A DNA stretch of 64,000 nt from Oryzias latipes (taxonomy: Eukaryota > Chordata > Actinopteri > Beloniformes > Adrianichthyidae): contig NC_019862.2 in the NCBI RefSeq assembly GCF_002234675.1, positions 26,734,707-26,798,706 on the forward strand, written 5' to 3'. A program made the translations under genes and the position numbers. Below, one piece after another: positions 10,317 through 24,113 of this stretch; position 1 is the stretch's first letter; every line of letters begins with the position of its first letter. The notes under the pieces are model-generated. The model saw nothing but the letters and a program-made list of their open reading frames with translations, ran no database searches and had not been told where the DNA came from.

Positions 10317-13300
10317 ATGTTTCTGTCATGGCCCATCGGCCCTGCCTTCATCCTGGCGGCCGTGCAGATCTCCATTGGTAAGTTTAAACAGTAATGTGTG
10401 TGTTTTCAAATTTTTTTTTTATTTGTCTGAACTTGTGTAAGGGGTCGAGGGAAGCCCTCTTGGACATAACTGTTGTGATGACGTGTGTGTACAGGTTTAC
10501 CTTCCCAGACTAAGATAACTCTATAAACTTCTTTACGAACAATAATAATAATAAAAAAAAGTTACCAGGAAATACTAAACACTTCTGCTTTTAGGTGAGA
10601 AGTCCTGCGTCCTCTGGTCGAGTGCTGGTCTTGTGGTGCCTCGAGGTTCCACTTTCGAGGTGTACTGCACCTTCAGTTGCAAGAGCAAGAAATACATATA
10701 CAGCGGCAACCCTCCCCAAAAGCATAGCCACCAGGTCTTCAACGACACAACTATCTACCTAAAAATTGACAACCTAACAAGCACCACAACCTTCAGCTGT
10801 TCATGTGAGGACAAGCTTAAACTGGATCCCTGTGGACAGGACATCTCCACTGGATGTAAGTGGAGAGCCTCCTCTCAAGTCTGTGACACACAGCTGTGCT
10901 TCTTTCTGAAGGTCCTTGCAAAAGGTGTGCACTGGCATTCCCATCAACCGAAGAAACTCAAAAATATTTTATTATATTTTTTATTTATTTACATGAGAAC
11001 CTCTGCACATGATAAGTTCGGCACCCAAAGACTTGTTTTTATTTTGTAAAGCAACTTCTGTTTTCGTTGTAAACACCCTGTTCACAGCTAACAAGGCTAA
11101 AGTAAAGACACAGAGGTGTTGCGTTTTTGCCTCTAACGCACCTAGTAGTTGTGAAACTAAGACAAGTTGATCTAAAGCAAGGAGTCTGCAACCTTCAACA
11201 CTTTAAAAAGCCATTTAGGTCACATTCTCACTGACCACTACCAAGAGGGAGCCAAAGAGTCTTACTTCACCCTTCAGAAAAGCACCGCTGTGTGTTTGTG
11301 TTGTTACTATTATGATAGAAATAAATGAACTGTTTTTGGCAAAAATATTAAATGACAAAAAATAAGCAGATCTGTTAAAAAAATCAAATAGTTTGTTACC
11401 TTATACAGTTTCTTAACCATAAATTTGTAAACTTATTTGACAAAAGTTAAATTAGAGCTACGTTATTCTTCAAATTCCCACTCCAATCATCTTTTGATCT
11501 TTATTAAAATAATGGTCTTTTAATTATGATTATGCCGCTTTTAGCCAAAATCGAAAAACTGTGTTGTTTTGTAGAACATAGTTTCTACAGAGTGGCGGGA
11601 GTTTTCCTCTTAGGTTGTGGGCAGGACTGCTGGCGTGGAGTAAGCCTCATTTCCCATCATTTCTTTGTTTACGTTCTCTCTCATGCTAACTTACAGCCCC
11701 TCACTACCCCAACCTAACATTGGCGGTGCAGCAAAAATGCCGAACAGTATTGGAGCTATCCAGAAATACCGTTTTTGATCCAGATTCCAGCTCAGACGAG
11801 AAAAACATAGACATGCATGGATCTAGTCTTCTACAACTTGATGCATCAGAATGGAGCAGAGCGGGGAGCTTGTGGCCTGCCAATTGTAGCTTTTACATCC
11901 CAGCAACATGCTTTTTCCAACTTTATTTTTCCATCTGCTCCTGATTCACAACGATTTGAATAAAGAAATACTCAGAAACAAGAGCTTGTTGCGTTAGATA
12001 GGTCCTCCATCAGCCACAAAAACATGTTAAAAAAACTAAAAACACAATCTTCATTGGAGTGGATCTTTTAGGTGCAATTAAAATCCTTTGATTATTTTGG
12101 AAAATACACAGTTCACCTCATAATCCAGCGCACTTTATGTATGAATTATGTTTGTGCTGAAACAGGGTTTCTGTGGTCCATCAAACTGTTTTAGTACAAC
12201 TTTGATCAAAGTCGCTCTGCTTGCTGAATTGTTGGAGCGATATGGCTACTGTAGTTAGTCGAAGTGATGTGTACTGTGCTTCAACTGTCTGTGAATTAGT
12301 TGAATAAAGTTAGACTAATACGACTATTCTGTTTCGCAAAAAATACGTTCTTTTTTAAAATGAAAAACAATAAATATCTCCTTTTAAGTAACCCCTTTAA
12401 AACTGGCAGAAGTTCAGCTTCTTTTTAAAAAAATGAGTCAAAAGCACCAGTCACCTTTAAAAGCTCCATATTTGGTCAAGCATTGGATTCTTGCAGTTTG
12501 CAGACGGCATAACAGATGAAATTTTTCTCTTTTTTTTAACGTCAGACCCTCCAGATTCCCCTAAAAATATTTTCTGCATCTATGAAATCCAAAAATTGGA
12601 GAGTGGTGTTGTAAACTGCTCTTGGGATGGAGGAAGGGACACTTTTCTGTGGAATCACTTTGTGCTGCGGTGAGTCAGGAAAACATGCCATTTCCAAAAA
12701 AGCTCAAAACACATGTATGCACTTTCATCTGAGGCCTATTCTTTATGGGTTGAAGGGTCAGAACCTTATCTGGTAACGTCACAGGACTGCTGCAGTTCAA
12801 CGTCTCCATGAAAGGATCAGTAAGACCGTCAGTGAATTTCACCGTGTCCAGATCTGTTGATTATATCTCTGTGTGGGTTCATGCCCGAAACTCCCTGGGC
12901 TCTGCAGAGTCCCCGGTCATCAACTACACCCTCAGAGACAGAGGTAAGGCTTGCGTGAATTCCTTTGAGCGGTGGCTTCTGACTCTTACAAAGACATTCT
13001 TGAGCAGATCCTTGAGCTGTGGTTTCAAAGTCATGTTCTTTACTTGTTGTTTTGTTCTGGTTCGAGTAGCAAAGCCATCGCCCCCCATCCTTGGCCAGCC
13101 AGATTGCTCCTCCAGGAAGTGCGAAGTCAAAGTGGAGCAGTCTTTGAATACGTCTTACCTTGAGATCCAGTACAGAGCCGACCACCAAGAATGGAGAACT
13201 GATCCAGACTCTGTAAGAAGCTGGAGCTCCTCAGTACTTGATGCTTATTGGGGTTTGTGTGATATGTAGAAGCTTGTGCATATTTGGCTGTGATAAACAT

Positions 13301-16300
13301 ACTTGTGTGATCAGTTAATATCCATCCTCAGCTGATTCAAAGCTTAAGGTGGATATGAGTGGCTAAGCTACAAATGAAATCACAATGACACACAAGATTC
13401 AGTTGTTTTTTACCCAGAATGATTCTTTATGTACTTTCACTTAATGACTTCTACCACAAACAGGAAACAATAATTACAAAAACTCTAACCTTGGCAGGTG
13501 GGTTCATCTCAGGTCCGGTCCATCGCAACTCTGGAGCCCTACAGGCTGTACCATTTCAGAGCCAGATCCAAATTCAGCTTTGGCCTTTGGAGTTCATGGA
13601 GCTCAAACGTCTCCAGCTGGACTCAAGAGGAGGGTAAGCAGTTTGCCTTAAGATCTTGCATAGCTCCTCTGTTCATGCACTCTCTGTTTGCACGCTCCCA
13701 GCTCTGCACACACTCTGAACTGTGCGTATCATTGTCATCAATCAGATAAAGCTGATATGTTTCGTCTGTCTGTGTTTTAATACAGTAATTTGGTCACCAC
13801 TAACTACCTGAAGGAAGCCTATAAGCCACAGAAACGAGCTTCAGCGGTTTGATTGTTAAAGAGCAAAACCAGCAATTGATGATAAGAAGAAGTGTACATA
13901 ACTTAAACTGAAATAATTTATCATTATTGTATTTTGTTTAAGTAGATTTCTGCTAGCCATGTTGAAATATTGCAAGGTCGTGAAGATGAAAGCTTGGGTT
14001 TATGGGAAATGTCTGTGCATGTCTCATTTCTACCACTGATGGTGTAAAGATATTCAAAGATACTGTCTATACGAGCATGCAAGTCCTGTAAATCTGGAAC
14101 TGAGATGGCTCATCACTTTCCACTTGAGGGAAAATGTAGCAAACATCCGAGCAGACTTATATTTTAAAGGGGTTTCTGTTGTTAAGGTAATCAAAACTGA
14201 AGTTTTTACTTAAATTTTTAGTTTTATTTTGATAGCTATGCTTGTATTGTTGCTACGGTCTCAAATTCTTTCAGAGAAAAAACAAAACAACTAAATATAA
14301 CACAAATACAAGGGAAAAGCTTAAATAAATAATAGCTTAAAATGTCGTTATTTTATTTTAACGCTTTTTCTCCTTAAATCCATTTTTGTCTGTTTCAGAT
14401 TCCAGATAAAATATTACGTTGGTATTTTTTTAAGCACTACTTTGAAAAAACAAAAACTAGGACATCTGTTTTTTTGAGGTTTTTGCAGTCAACCAAAAGT
14501 CAAAAGCAGACTCTCAAAACAGAAGTAAAGAAATGAAAGTTGTGGCTTTTAGCATGTCAGCTGTTGCGGAATGGGCAGCCAGTTTTTATTCTCAGCTTCC
14601 TGGTGCTAAACTCAGCTGCTGTCTCATCTGATCCAAGCTTCTCTAAAATTCAACTCTTTGCAAGCTTTGGAAATGAAACTTTAAAAAAGTATCTGGAAAA
14701 GAAAGACTGATCTGCAGTAGACCTTCGAACTCTTCACAGCTGTTTTGCTCTGCAGTGACCTCATCCGAACTGTAGCTGAGGTAAAAACTCCTCAAATCTT
14801 CAAACAACTTTGTTTAAAAGACCAACTCCAATGAAAACTTTGTTTTTGAATCGGTAGCAGATGAAAAAACTGCAGTTTTAAAAAGCTTGTAGTTGTGACG
14901 TAGAAGCCACAATCGGCAAGCCACGATCTCCCTGCTCTGCTCCATTCTGATGCATCCACTTACCGACAAATAGATCCATAACATGATTATAACATGATTT
15001 ATCATTATCAATAGAATCTGGCTCCAAACTGTACAGCTGGACAGATTCGATATTGCTCACCATTTATGTTTCACTGTTAATGTTAGGTTGGGCTTGTGAG
15101 GGGCTGTAAGCTAGCAGGACATTGGATGACGGGAAGCAGGGTCGGGCTTACTCCACTTCAAAAGTCCAGCCCACCACAAATTCTTCATGAATTCCTAGAA
15201 AGCGACATAGGTTTTTGGATTTAGGCTAAAAATGGCATGATTAAAAGACCACTGAGAACGCTTTTAGAATAGATCAAAAGTTGATCAGGGTGCGACTTTA
15301 ACCTTAATTTAAATGTTAACTACTGTAATTCATTGTGAGACAGCGCAAAACACAAGAGTTGGGAGGCCATATTTTCACATACAGAAAAAAAATTGAACAT
15401 CTTCTCATAACTTACAGAGTGGAGTGACATTCTTTCTCCTCTGTGCCACAGTGTTTTGTTGATGTGGTGCTACCCTTTCCTGTTTTTTGTAACAAAAGTT
15501 AGATTCTCAAATACAACTAAATGTATTTTTTCTAAGTAAAAATATTCTTAAAATAATCTTAACAGCCTGATAAAAAAAACAGTGCAAAGTATAAATAGCT
15601 TGAATACATATGTATATGTGCATAATCTTGTTTTATCACATCTAAGATGAACATCCGTCAGTTTTGCATTGCTTTTTAATTTTTTTTTTGTCTACTTTAA
15701 AAAAAAAGATTTTACAGAAAATATTAGTTGTCATAGAGGATGAAAAACATTCTGTTTCTATGAATGCAAAGAAGGAAATAATTGTTTTGTGTTTTTTGTT
15801 GTTTCTTAGCTCCTTCCGGAGCGCTGGATGTGTGGATTGTTCATTCTCCTGGCTCTAAATCAATGACAGTTCTCTGGAAGGTATGTAAACAAAGGATTTG
15901 CAGAAACATGAGCAGAAATGATACCAAATGATCTTCTATTTGTTTCTAAAACAACAAATTCACTCATTGTAATTTTGGAGTTTGCATTTAGCATCTTTTC
16001 ACATTTGCGGTTTTGTGCAGATATTTACTTTATAGACCTGTCAGTGGTCGTGTTTTCAAAAATGGCTAGTTTGAAATGTTGAAACTCCTACACTTGCATG
16101 TTTTGCAGAAACTTTGCAGTTTTTATCCTCCACTGTTTTGTTGTTTTATTGTTAACATGTCTTGGTCCTCTGGGTTTTGAAGACACATTAAGGCTCTTCA
16201 GGTGGACAACAATGGTTTTAATGTAGCACCGTTTTAATTTTCCAGAACATTTTTAACTATGATTTTGATCTTTTTTTAAACTGACAAAAAAATGACATCT

Positions 16301-19300
16301 TTCTGGTTTCATTAGAAAACACAAATTTGCTTTCAAGGCTCTGATAGATCATTAGTTTTCTGATTTGTAGCCATTACAGTGTTATTTACTGCCTCCTGTT
16401 TTTATGGTTAGTTTTAGGTGTGGTTGATGAAGTCTGTTGGGGTCCTTAGTGATATGCTACTGGCTACATAGCTGCATATCCGTGCCTTTATTGTGTCAGG
16501 AAGGAAAACTGATTGTGTGTCTACACGTGCAACATCTACATGCCTAAATGTATTGAGCTGGTGCCATTTGATTGGTTTATCAGAAATCTACAGTACTGAG
16601 CAGGTGGACAGGTGTGCCTAATAAAGTGACCAGTTAGTGTATATGTTAATATTAGAATCCAGGTGTAAAAACACCCAGATATGCACTTGATGGAAGATAG
16701 AACTTCACCATCTTCTGTGCTTTCAGTAATGCAGTAACTTTGTGTCAGAGAAAAAACCTCATCAGCTGTTCTCTCTGTACATCAGCCAGTGAAGAGCTAA
16801 ACTAAACTAATCTGTGAGCTATTTGGTTGCACAAGTGGAAAACGTTGAAGACAGTTGCTGGTCTTCACAGGTGTAGATGCCAAAGAAATACTCAAGTGCT
16901 ATCCTACAATTAATGTAAAATGCAGTTTTATTTTTTTTGATTTAACTTAAGATTCAAATTGCACTGTCTGCAATGTGGATGTGCAATGCTGCAATTCAGA
17001 AGGTTTCAAGTCTCTGTGTCTTTTCTCAGTCTTTGTCTCTGTGCAGCCCTGTAGCCACAGTGACATGGAGCTTCCTGCTTCTCTTCTTTGTTCTCCTGGC
17101 TAAAGGTCAAATTTTGACCACTTTTTCTTTAAGCTACCCTTAAACACGCGGACCAACACACACCTTCACACACCCTCACTCGCCGTTAATAACAGTCTCA
17201 TTGCCTCACACATACAAACATTATTTGATAGTCACATAGACACTGAGAAGTAAGTGAAACCTGACAGCAGACACCAAGTTTCAATTTACGGGAAGACCAG
17301 AACTTGAACAGAAATGACACACTCATTTAGCTGCACTGTCGATCTCCACCGCCCTTTACTTCAAAGTGTTTGTGACATTTTCCCCTCTCCTTCTGCTCTG
17401 CGTCCTTCAGTCCACCTCTGAAGCAACTGTAATTTACTCTGAAGAACATATTCTCTCTGCAGGAACCCAACACATCCATATCCAGAGGAAAAATTACTCT
17501 GTACACAGTCAGAGTTTCCAGCCCCAGCCTGAACCTCACCACTAATGTGAGTGCAGATTCCAGGAATTATACGGTCCCACTCTGCAGTCACTATGAAGTA
17601 ACAGTGTGGGCTCACAACTCAAAGGGGATGTCGCCTCCTGCCACCATGACACCCCTTTACACTGAAGGTAAACAATGTAACGAATGTTGACGGATGCATT
17701 CCCAGTACAGAATAGTTGAAGATGCATCTCTCTACACTCCTGACAGGTAATTCCCCCTTTTTCTTTCAGCCGAGCCTCTTCAACACGTGAATGCAACAGC
17801 GAACAAAAGCTCTGTCACCATCTCCTGGAGAAAACCTGAACTCACAGCTGCCATGTATGTAGTGGAGTTGTACCCAGAGGACTTCCTGCTAAATGAGCTC
17901 AGATGGGTTTTGCTGAACAAAAGTGAAACCACTGCTGTCTTTTCAGGTCGGGTCCACATAACTGAGCCTGTGTTGAACAACCAGTTGATTTTTTTTTCCT
18001 CTTCTGCAGCATACCTACTTTTTCTGTTCCTTCTTACAGGAATCAAGCCCTATGAGTGCTATGAAGGAGCAGTGTATGTCTTCTACAACAAGAGCTTTGT
18101 GGGCAAGAACAGGTCTAACAGAGTTGCTGCTTTAGAGTCAGGTGACAGCAATATTTATACATTTTCAAAGTCGTCATCAAAATTGTATAACTCTGCAGCA
18201 TTTGAGAGAAGGACCTTTTTCATACCCAGTTTTGCTTGTTGTTTGCAGAGCCTAAAAGCAGTCCATCATTCAAAGAAAAAGTGGAGGGAAACAATGTGAT
18301 AGTAACCTGGGAGAAGCTTCCCAGAGCGTTCCGCATGGGCTGCATCACCCAGTATACCATCTATGTAGAGGGCAACACTGGATACAGCCAAAATTGTGAG
18401 AAAAAAACACTTCCAAAACTCAAACACACTATCAAAACTAAAGTTATTGTTGTGGTTGAATACAAGTCATTGTTTTAACTTTTTGCACTGTTTTTGATTT
18501 ATTAGAATAAAGTTTAATTTGAAGGACTTTGCACTTCAGAGGGAAAAACATTATGACTCAGAATTGGTTTCATATTCATGACTGTAATTTTGGTTAAATC
18601 ATTTTATCATTTTGTTTGCACTAATTAGAGAAGTTTGGGAATTTATTCCGTGATAAATTTAATAGTAGAATGACCCGTTTTGGTTGGCTATGGGAGTTTA
18701 CTTTAAGTAGAAGTAACCACACAGTATTTAACTTGCAGCATGCTGACTTGCAGATGATTAACTGTACTTATGGTTGGTGAGTCCTCTACATTTTGTTTTC
18801 AGACTCAGTTGGAGCCTCTAAGACAAAATTGAAGATTAAAAATCTATTGCCTGATGTCTACACTCTGTGGATGACTGCTTCAACTGCCAAAGGAGAAGGT
18901 CCTAAAAGTCACAAGGGCAAGTTCCCCATCAAACGTAAGACATTTATTTATATACAAAAATATATATATATAAAAATAGATTTATTTTTTACCATTTGTG
19001 ACCAGATTTGGAAGGGGTTACCCTGTGCTTGGGCTTTCGGGTAGGTGTGCCTGCCAAAGGAACATGAGTGATTCCCCTTACAGTGTTAAGTCTGCTCTCA
19101 GAAAGCAGCCTGTTCGGATCCTGTCAGATGAGGTCTGTTCTGCTCCTCTCTAGTGTAAAACGGTCAGGCACCACAGACAACCTAAGATCACATCTTAACT
19201 ATTTAACACACTTTTACATTAGTCAACTGCATTGTTAATTTAAAAAAAAAACAACATTTTAATAAAAAGAAACGGCTGACAAAGTGATGTTTGGTAAATG

Positions 19301-22300
19301 AAAGAAGACCAAGAAAAACATGAGCCAGTAAGATCTTTTATAGTCCTAAATGTCTAAAAAAAAAAAATATATGGATAAATGTTGATGAATAACTATTAAA
19401 GTCCCACTCCAAGCATCTTTTGATCTATTTCAAAGCTTTCCCAGTTGTCTTTTAATTATGATTGTGTCATTTTTAGGCAAAATTTTATAACCTGTGTCAT
19501 TTTCTTGGATATGGTGTCTGCAGAGCGGCAGGAGTTCATTAGAATTTCACCTCTTAGTTGTGGGCGGGACCGTTAACAGTTCTCCCACTAGCTCACAGCC
19601 CCTCACCACCCCAACCTAACATTAGTGGTACAACAAAAATGATTGTAGCTTCTACATCACAACTACAACCTTTTTCAAACAGCTTTGTATCATCTGCTTA
19701 CGATTTACAACAATTTGAATGAAGAAATATCGCTAGTCAGAAATGCAATTTTTAGCTTATTTTTCTTCATAGAGTATTCCCCCCTTATTAACAGGGGTAA
19801 GGGACCGGAGACAAACGCAAATAAAGACAACTTCCAATCCGAAGAATTTCCATCACCGATCCTTACTCATCAAAAACCCTTCTGAAACATTTCTGATGCT
19901 TTTAAAACTTTTATTAAAGAACATTGGAATATTCCTCAACATTTTTGATTTTGGTTTGAAATGGTTTATTTCAAGCAATCAAATAAGAATAATACACAAA
20001 AACAATCCAATCATCAGTTATACATTCATACAATGACATATCAAACTTAGGATAATTAGACATAAAATTAAATATTGCTTGAAAGGGAGTGGAAGAAAGT
20101 GAACTTATATAATCCCACCCCGTTATACCGTAACCATTTAATATCAAGATTTATCATTATCCGGTTCCTAACGTTTATCAGACAGAATTAAGAATCCTGA
20201 AATATCAATAAATCACATGACAAAGATGAATTACTCAAAATATCATGTAAAAAATAACTATTTTAGAAATCAACATGGCAAATGCAGATCAGTTATCCAA
20301 AATATTTGCAGATTGTTACTTAAAAAAATCATGTATATGATTAAAAAAATAATACTTTATAAATAAGATAGACATAACACTGTTTCAAAAATCTTTAGAG
20401 CAAAAATTGATCAAGTATCAAAAGTTAGAATATGTGCAAATTATGTGACATTTGGAAAACCATGAATCAATTTTTTGGAGCAAGCAAGTGAAGTAATATT
20501 ATTAGAAATTAATCATTTTAACCATCTTCAATAATTGATTAAGAATTTTTTGTTTTTATATAATAAGGTAATGCTGTGAAATAAAAAGAAAAAGGGTCCA
20601 TAATCTGTCGAATGACCAAGGTTGGTATTCCTTCTTCTGCTGATTAACAGCCGTTCTTCTGGGTTTAAACAGAGTTTATAGTTCTCTTCGATGTTAAGTC
20701 TGCAGACATTAAGGGGTTAATGGCCAACGAAGTGTGCATTATCACTTTTTAACGCGCGCCGAGGAAGCCTGAACCGTCCGACACGAAGCCGGCGCAGCGA
20801 TACAGAACATTTACGCTAGGTAACCGGAACTTCTTTTTTCACCATGTGGTTATCCTGTGGTATATCACTTTTTTTCAACACCCAGCAGCCAATCAGAATC
20901 GAGTATTCACCTGGAGCATGGCATAAAGGTCCATATCCTTCTTCGGCTGTTATCAGCGGCGCTGAAAGTTGAGGTCAAGTATGTCCAGGTCAGAACTCTC
21001 TGCTGAAAATCAGGGTCACTTCAGACATTCATAGAAAGGGATGCATTCAGGCGCCACATTTCTTGAAATTATATTTGACTCTTTGATTTATTACTGCATG
21101 TTGTTTCAGACGTCCGTGACCAAACACTTCTCAAAATCCCTCATGGTGTTAACAACCAGAACCTTGGACCGGTCCGGTGGACCGAGTGGTTTGATGTAAA
21201 TCCTGCAGCCTTTAACCCAAGTGTTCTCAATCTGCTTACGCTTCCTGAGAAGCCTCTCAGGACATAAAGATTGTTTTTTATTCAGAGCAATAGACCTAAC
21301 CGTAGCATACTTTATAACTCACATTAGGAGTGTTGCTCTGTCACTCTTTGCCCTAAAACCAGAGTCCTTGATTTCTCCATCAGGTAACCGCGAGAGGGCA
21401 TCTTCCTCCAGAAGAGGCTGGTTTCATCCATCATTCGTTTATCTGAATGATAATTGTTCTCCGCGATTATCTTCCTCAGCATTTCAGAACACTTTCCGGC
21501 CACTTCCGAGTCAGCCGATGCCATTTCTCCATGCAGGGGCACAAACTTGGTAGCAATTCAAGGACCTTCGGAAATAGCTGTGAAATATTGTTTAGCAGCC
21601 GCTAAGGAAGCCGCTTAGAGATGCTCTTCATCTCTGCTTCCCTCCTGCCCCGCAGCACCTCCTTTGGAAGCAAAAGTTTCATACAAGCGTCTTGAGCTGA
21701 GTTTTTGTTATGAACCGGAAGAGTCACGTGACTGAAGAAAAATCAGCGAATACATGAAACTGCGAAGTCAAATGAAAATAAGTGGAGGAATACTGTGTAT
21801 GTCCTCCATCATGAGAAAAATACTATAAGAACATGTTAAAAACTCTTCATTCACCAAAAAAACTGCTCTAACTTTAGTTTCCTATTCATGGTTTTAAGCA
21901 TTTCTTTTTGAAGTCACTTGTGATTTGGTGTTTTTTTTCTGAGTGTGTGTTTTTTCAGTTTAGTAGGCCCCTCTGTGTTTAAAGATTCTGTGCAGCTGCT
22001 TTAATTGTACTGCTGGACTTTTGCAGAGGACAACCATCTATCCCTCCTGCTTGCATGTGTGGTTGCTGTCCTGATGGTGCTGCTTCTACTCTGTCTGTGC
22101 CAGAATCCAGTGGTGAAGCAAAGGTAGAAATCCACAGATTAACTTCACATCTTGTTTAGGAATCAGCAATACATTGTCATAAAAAATAGTTATTATCATC
22201 TGTCCTTCAGGTTCTGGGAGCTTTTCCAGTGCCTCATGCTGGATGTTGTCCCAGATCCTGCAAACAGCAAGTGGGCAAAAGAGTGCACCAAAGAGAAGGT

Positions 22301-23256
22301 ATGAGACAGGTTATGTCCAAATTCCCACCCTAACCCCTATATAGTGCATTGTATTGTGCTTTCGCCATTTTGTTGTGCTGTCTGTATCTACAATTCCCAA
22401 ATCGAGTGCCCTAGAAATTTCCCAGAAGTCTCTGCGAAAAACCAGTGTGCATCAATGCTGAATAGATCGGCGAATATGGACCACAATGCATTGATTTGGA
22501 ACAATTTTTGCCAAAAAAAGTATTTAAATATATATTGTTTTAGTAAATCATCAATTTTTTTTATCTTCAGAAGACAGTGGATTCATAAATAATCGTTGCA
22601 AAACACTCATATTAATTAGATTTTAACTTTGTGAAATCAATGATGTCATATCCACCATTAAAAAACAAACATGAGCATGGTGTCTGAATTGCTTTAAATA
22701 TTTTGGTTACTATATACTGTCGCACTATATCATTTTTTAGTAGTTAAGGGTCAGGGTGAGAATTCAGAGACAGCCACAGAGTTTTGTTTGACAGAAGTCT
22801 CTCTTCTCCATCTAAATCAAATGCGTTCCTTTGAAGCAGGGTAGGCTGAGCATCCAGCTGCTGTCCAGTGGATCCACTTCCACCGACCAAGAAGAGGACA
22901 CCAACCTGGTGGATGTGGAGGAGCTTTTCAAGCAGACCACTGACACCTCCCTGCCCACAACCGACTCTGCACAGCTGATCAGCCTGAGTCCAGACGCGGA
23001 CCTGACCACACTGATGTACCCTCCTTTGACCACCTACATTAAGAGTCTGTCCCACGACTCGGACACAAACACCACGGTAGACTACATCTCGTCAGACGGC
23101 CCGGGGAATATGGAGGACGGAGAGGAGGAGGAGGCATTCGAGGACATGTCTTTCCTACCCAGTCACAGCATTTTCCTCACGGAGATGCTGCAGTTTGATG
23201 GGACGTTGACGCTGGATGCTGTAAAAATTGACTGCAGTGACCTGCAAACCACTTAA
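10317..23256 (+). CDS. il12rb2: Interleukin-12 receptor beta-2, complete coding region
   Basis: Signalling chain of the IL-12 receptor (JAK2/TYK2 to STAT4). Coding exons: 10317-10377, 10595-10855, 12546-12669, 12762-12943, 13070-13212, 13498-13633, 15810-15880, 17463-17667, 17770-17946, 18040-18141, 18249-18395, 18803-18934, 22027-22123, 22211-22298, 22840-23256. They sum to 2343 nt (780 aa plus stop) with all phases consistent. Order: signal peptide (MFLSWPIGPAFILAAVQIS), Ig-like domain (about 21-107), cytokine-binding module with WSSWS near its end (exon 13498-13633), three more FN3 domains, membrane helix at about 586-605, Box1 with VPDPANS, and a tail of about 140 aa. Human IL12RB2 also has PDPANS and ends with a similar LTLDxxKxxC motif; here it is LTLDAVKIDC. 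The tail is shorter than in human (862 aa in total). The gene is convergent with serbp1, as in human. Confidence 0.9.
11470..12076 (+). repeat. Family A repeat, copy 2
   Basis: Begins CCCACTCCAATCATC and ends CTTCATTGGAGTGGATC, the inverted terminal sequences of the family. The interior includes the conserved block with ATTGGAGCTATCCAG near 11750; here the short reading frame is broken by an early TGA. It lies in the il12rb2 intron 10856-12545. Confidence 0.75.
14812..15303 (-). repeat. Family A repeat, copy 3
   Basis: Inverted orientation; termini near CCAACTCCAATGAAAAC (left) and GTGCGACTTT (right). On the minus strand a short frame starts MVSNIESVQLYSLEPDS, the family A peptide. It lies in the il12rb2 intron 13634-15809. 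Confidence 0.75.
16500..16645. repeat. Dispersed fish repeat remnant
   Basis: The stretch ending GCCTAATAAAGTGACCAG resembles a common fish genomic repeat end that reads approximately TTCCTAATAAAGTGGCC. It is non-coding and lies inside the il12rb2 intron 15881-17462. Assignment rests on recall of that short sequence only. Confidence 0.4.
19399..21860 (+). repeat. Family A repeat, copy 4, split by a Tigger element
   Basis: The first part, 19399-19771, begins AAAGTCCCACTCCAAGCATC and runs to AATGAAGAAATATCGC. The matching remainder, TGTCCTCCATCATGAG followed by AAGAACATGTTAAAAACTC, resumes at 21800 after the Tigger insertion. This copy lacks the conserved peptide block (internal deletion). Confidence 0.7.
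19772..21797 (-). mobile_element. Tigger/pogo-type DNA transposon, decayed
   Basis: The ends match in inverted orientation (GAGTATTCCCCCCTTATT at left; inverse of CAGTATTCCTCCACTTATT at right), with TA on both sides. On the minus strand 21542-21324 encodes part of a DDE transposase of the Tigger/jerky type (DETSLFWRKMPSRGYLMEK). The rest of the coding region is destroyed, and AT-rich sequence at 19950-20640 may be a further insertion. About 2 kb, within the il12rb2 intron 18935-22026. Confidence 0.7.
22027..22298 (+). other. il12rb2: il12rb2 transmembrane and Box1 exons
   Basis: Exon 22027-22123 encodes a leucine-rich helix (SLLLACVVAVLMVLLLLCLC) followed by basic residues. Exon 22211-22298 encodes the Box1 JAK-binding segment with DVVPDPANSKWAKE, the same proline-rich core as human IL12RB2. 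The preceding 3.1-kb intron contains the Tigger insertion described separately. Confidence 0.85.
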
Positions 23257-23487
23257 TGGAGCTTTGACATCTGGACTTTCTGAAGAAACGAAAACATCTT
23301 TTTTGTCATTTTGACCAATCTCTCATAAGAGATCCACAAGAACTACCTCCAATCTCTATATTGCTAAAGTTTGAGCTTCAGCAGTAACAAAAAATCATTT
23401 TATGCATTATGACTGTTCTTGGACTGCAACAGACACACTAAGACTTAAAGGTTGCAGGAAACTGTCTATTTGATGAAAAGAAAATTA

Positions 23488-23493
23488 AATAAA
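23488..23493 (+). promoter_or_regulatory. Polyadenylation signal of il12rb2
   Basis: AATAAA lies about 230 bases after the il12rb2 stop (TAA at 23254-23256), within AT-rich 3' UTR-like sequence. Confidence 0.55.
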
Positions 23494-23939
23494 AGTATTT
23501 TCTTACCTCATATTTTTCCTCATAAGGGAATAATCAGCCACTCTTATTTTCCAGTTGTTCCTTTTTGACAGTTTGGTTTCTTAACTCTGATGTTTATACA
23601 GTGATGGTGTGAAATTGACCTTTTAATCTGATCGAATGAAATGTATACGTTAGTTTTATTAAAAATTTTGCAGTATTGCAGTAGATTCAAGTGTCAGATG
23701 GCAACAATATTTTTGTAAGAGCTGGATTCATGAATTTAAAAAGGCTGAGACATGTCAGGCAGCCCGGGTCCCAGCGCTCTGAAGCGGTTTCTTGAATCAC
23801 TCTCCTGGGACAGTGGGGTCATGGGTAATCCTCCGAAGTCATCAACTCCTTTGCTGTGAATTACAATGTTTACCATGTTTTGGGAGTACATACATAAGTC
23901 TTCCCATTCTTTTAAAAACAAACTTCATAAAATAAATCA

Positions 23940-24110
23940 GAACAGTGTGGCCCATCTATTGTTAAATAATTTCCCTTTGGGGGAACAAAGTTTGATTCTA
24001 GTTTATAAAAAGGGATGCTACATTGTGTTCACACTGGAGAAGAGGTTCGGTTATTTTACAGAGCACATTTAGTCAACAGAAAAGCAATTTGTCACTACAA
24101 GTCTGAGATT
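23940..24110. other. Intergenic sequence between il12rb2 and serbp1
   Basis: AT-rich sequence with no recognisable gene or repeat. The interval 23500-25600 otherwise holds the MITE copies and the convergent 3' UTRs. Confidence 0.4.
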
Positions 24111-24113
24111 TAA

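Noticed and set aside
10633-11049. 138-aa ORF continuing past the il12rb2 Ig exon
   Set aside because: Its second half is intron read-through after the donor at 10856; codon pattern and similarity stop there.
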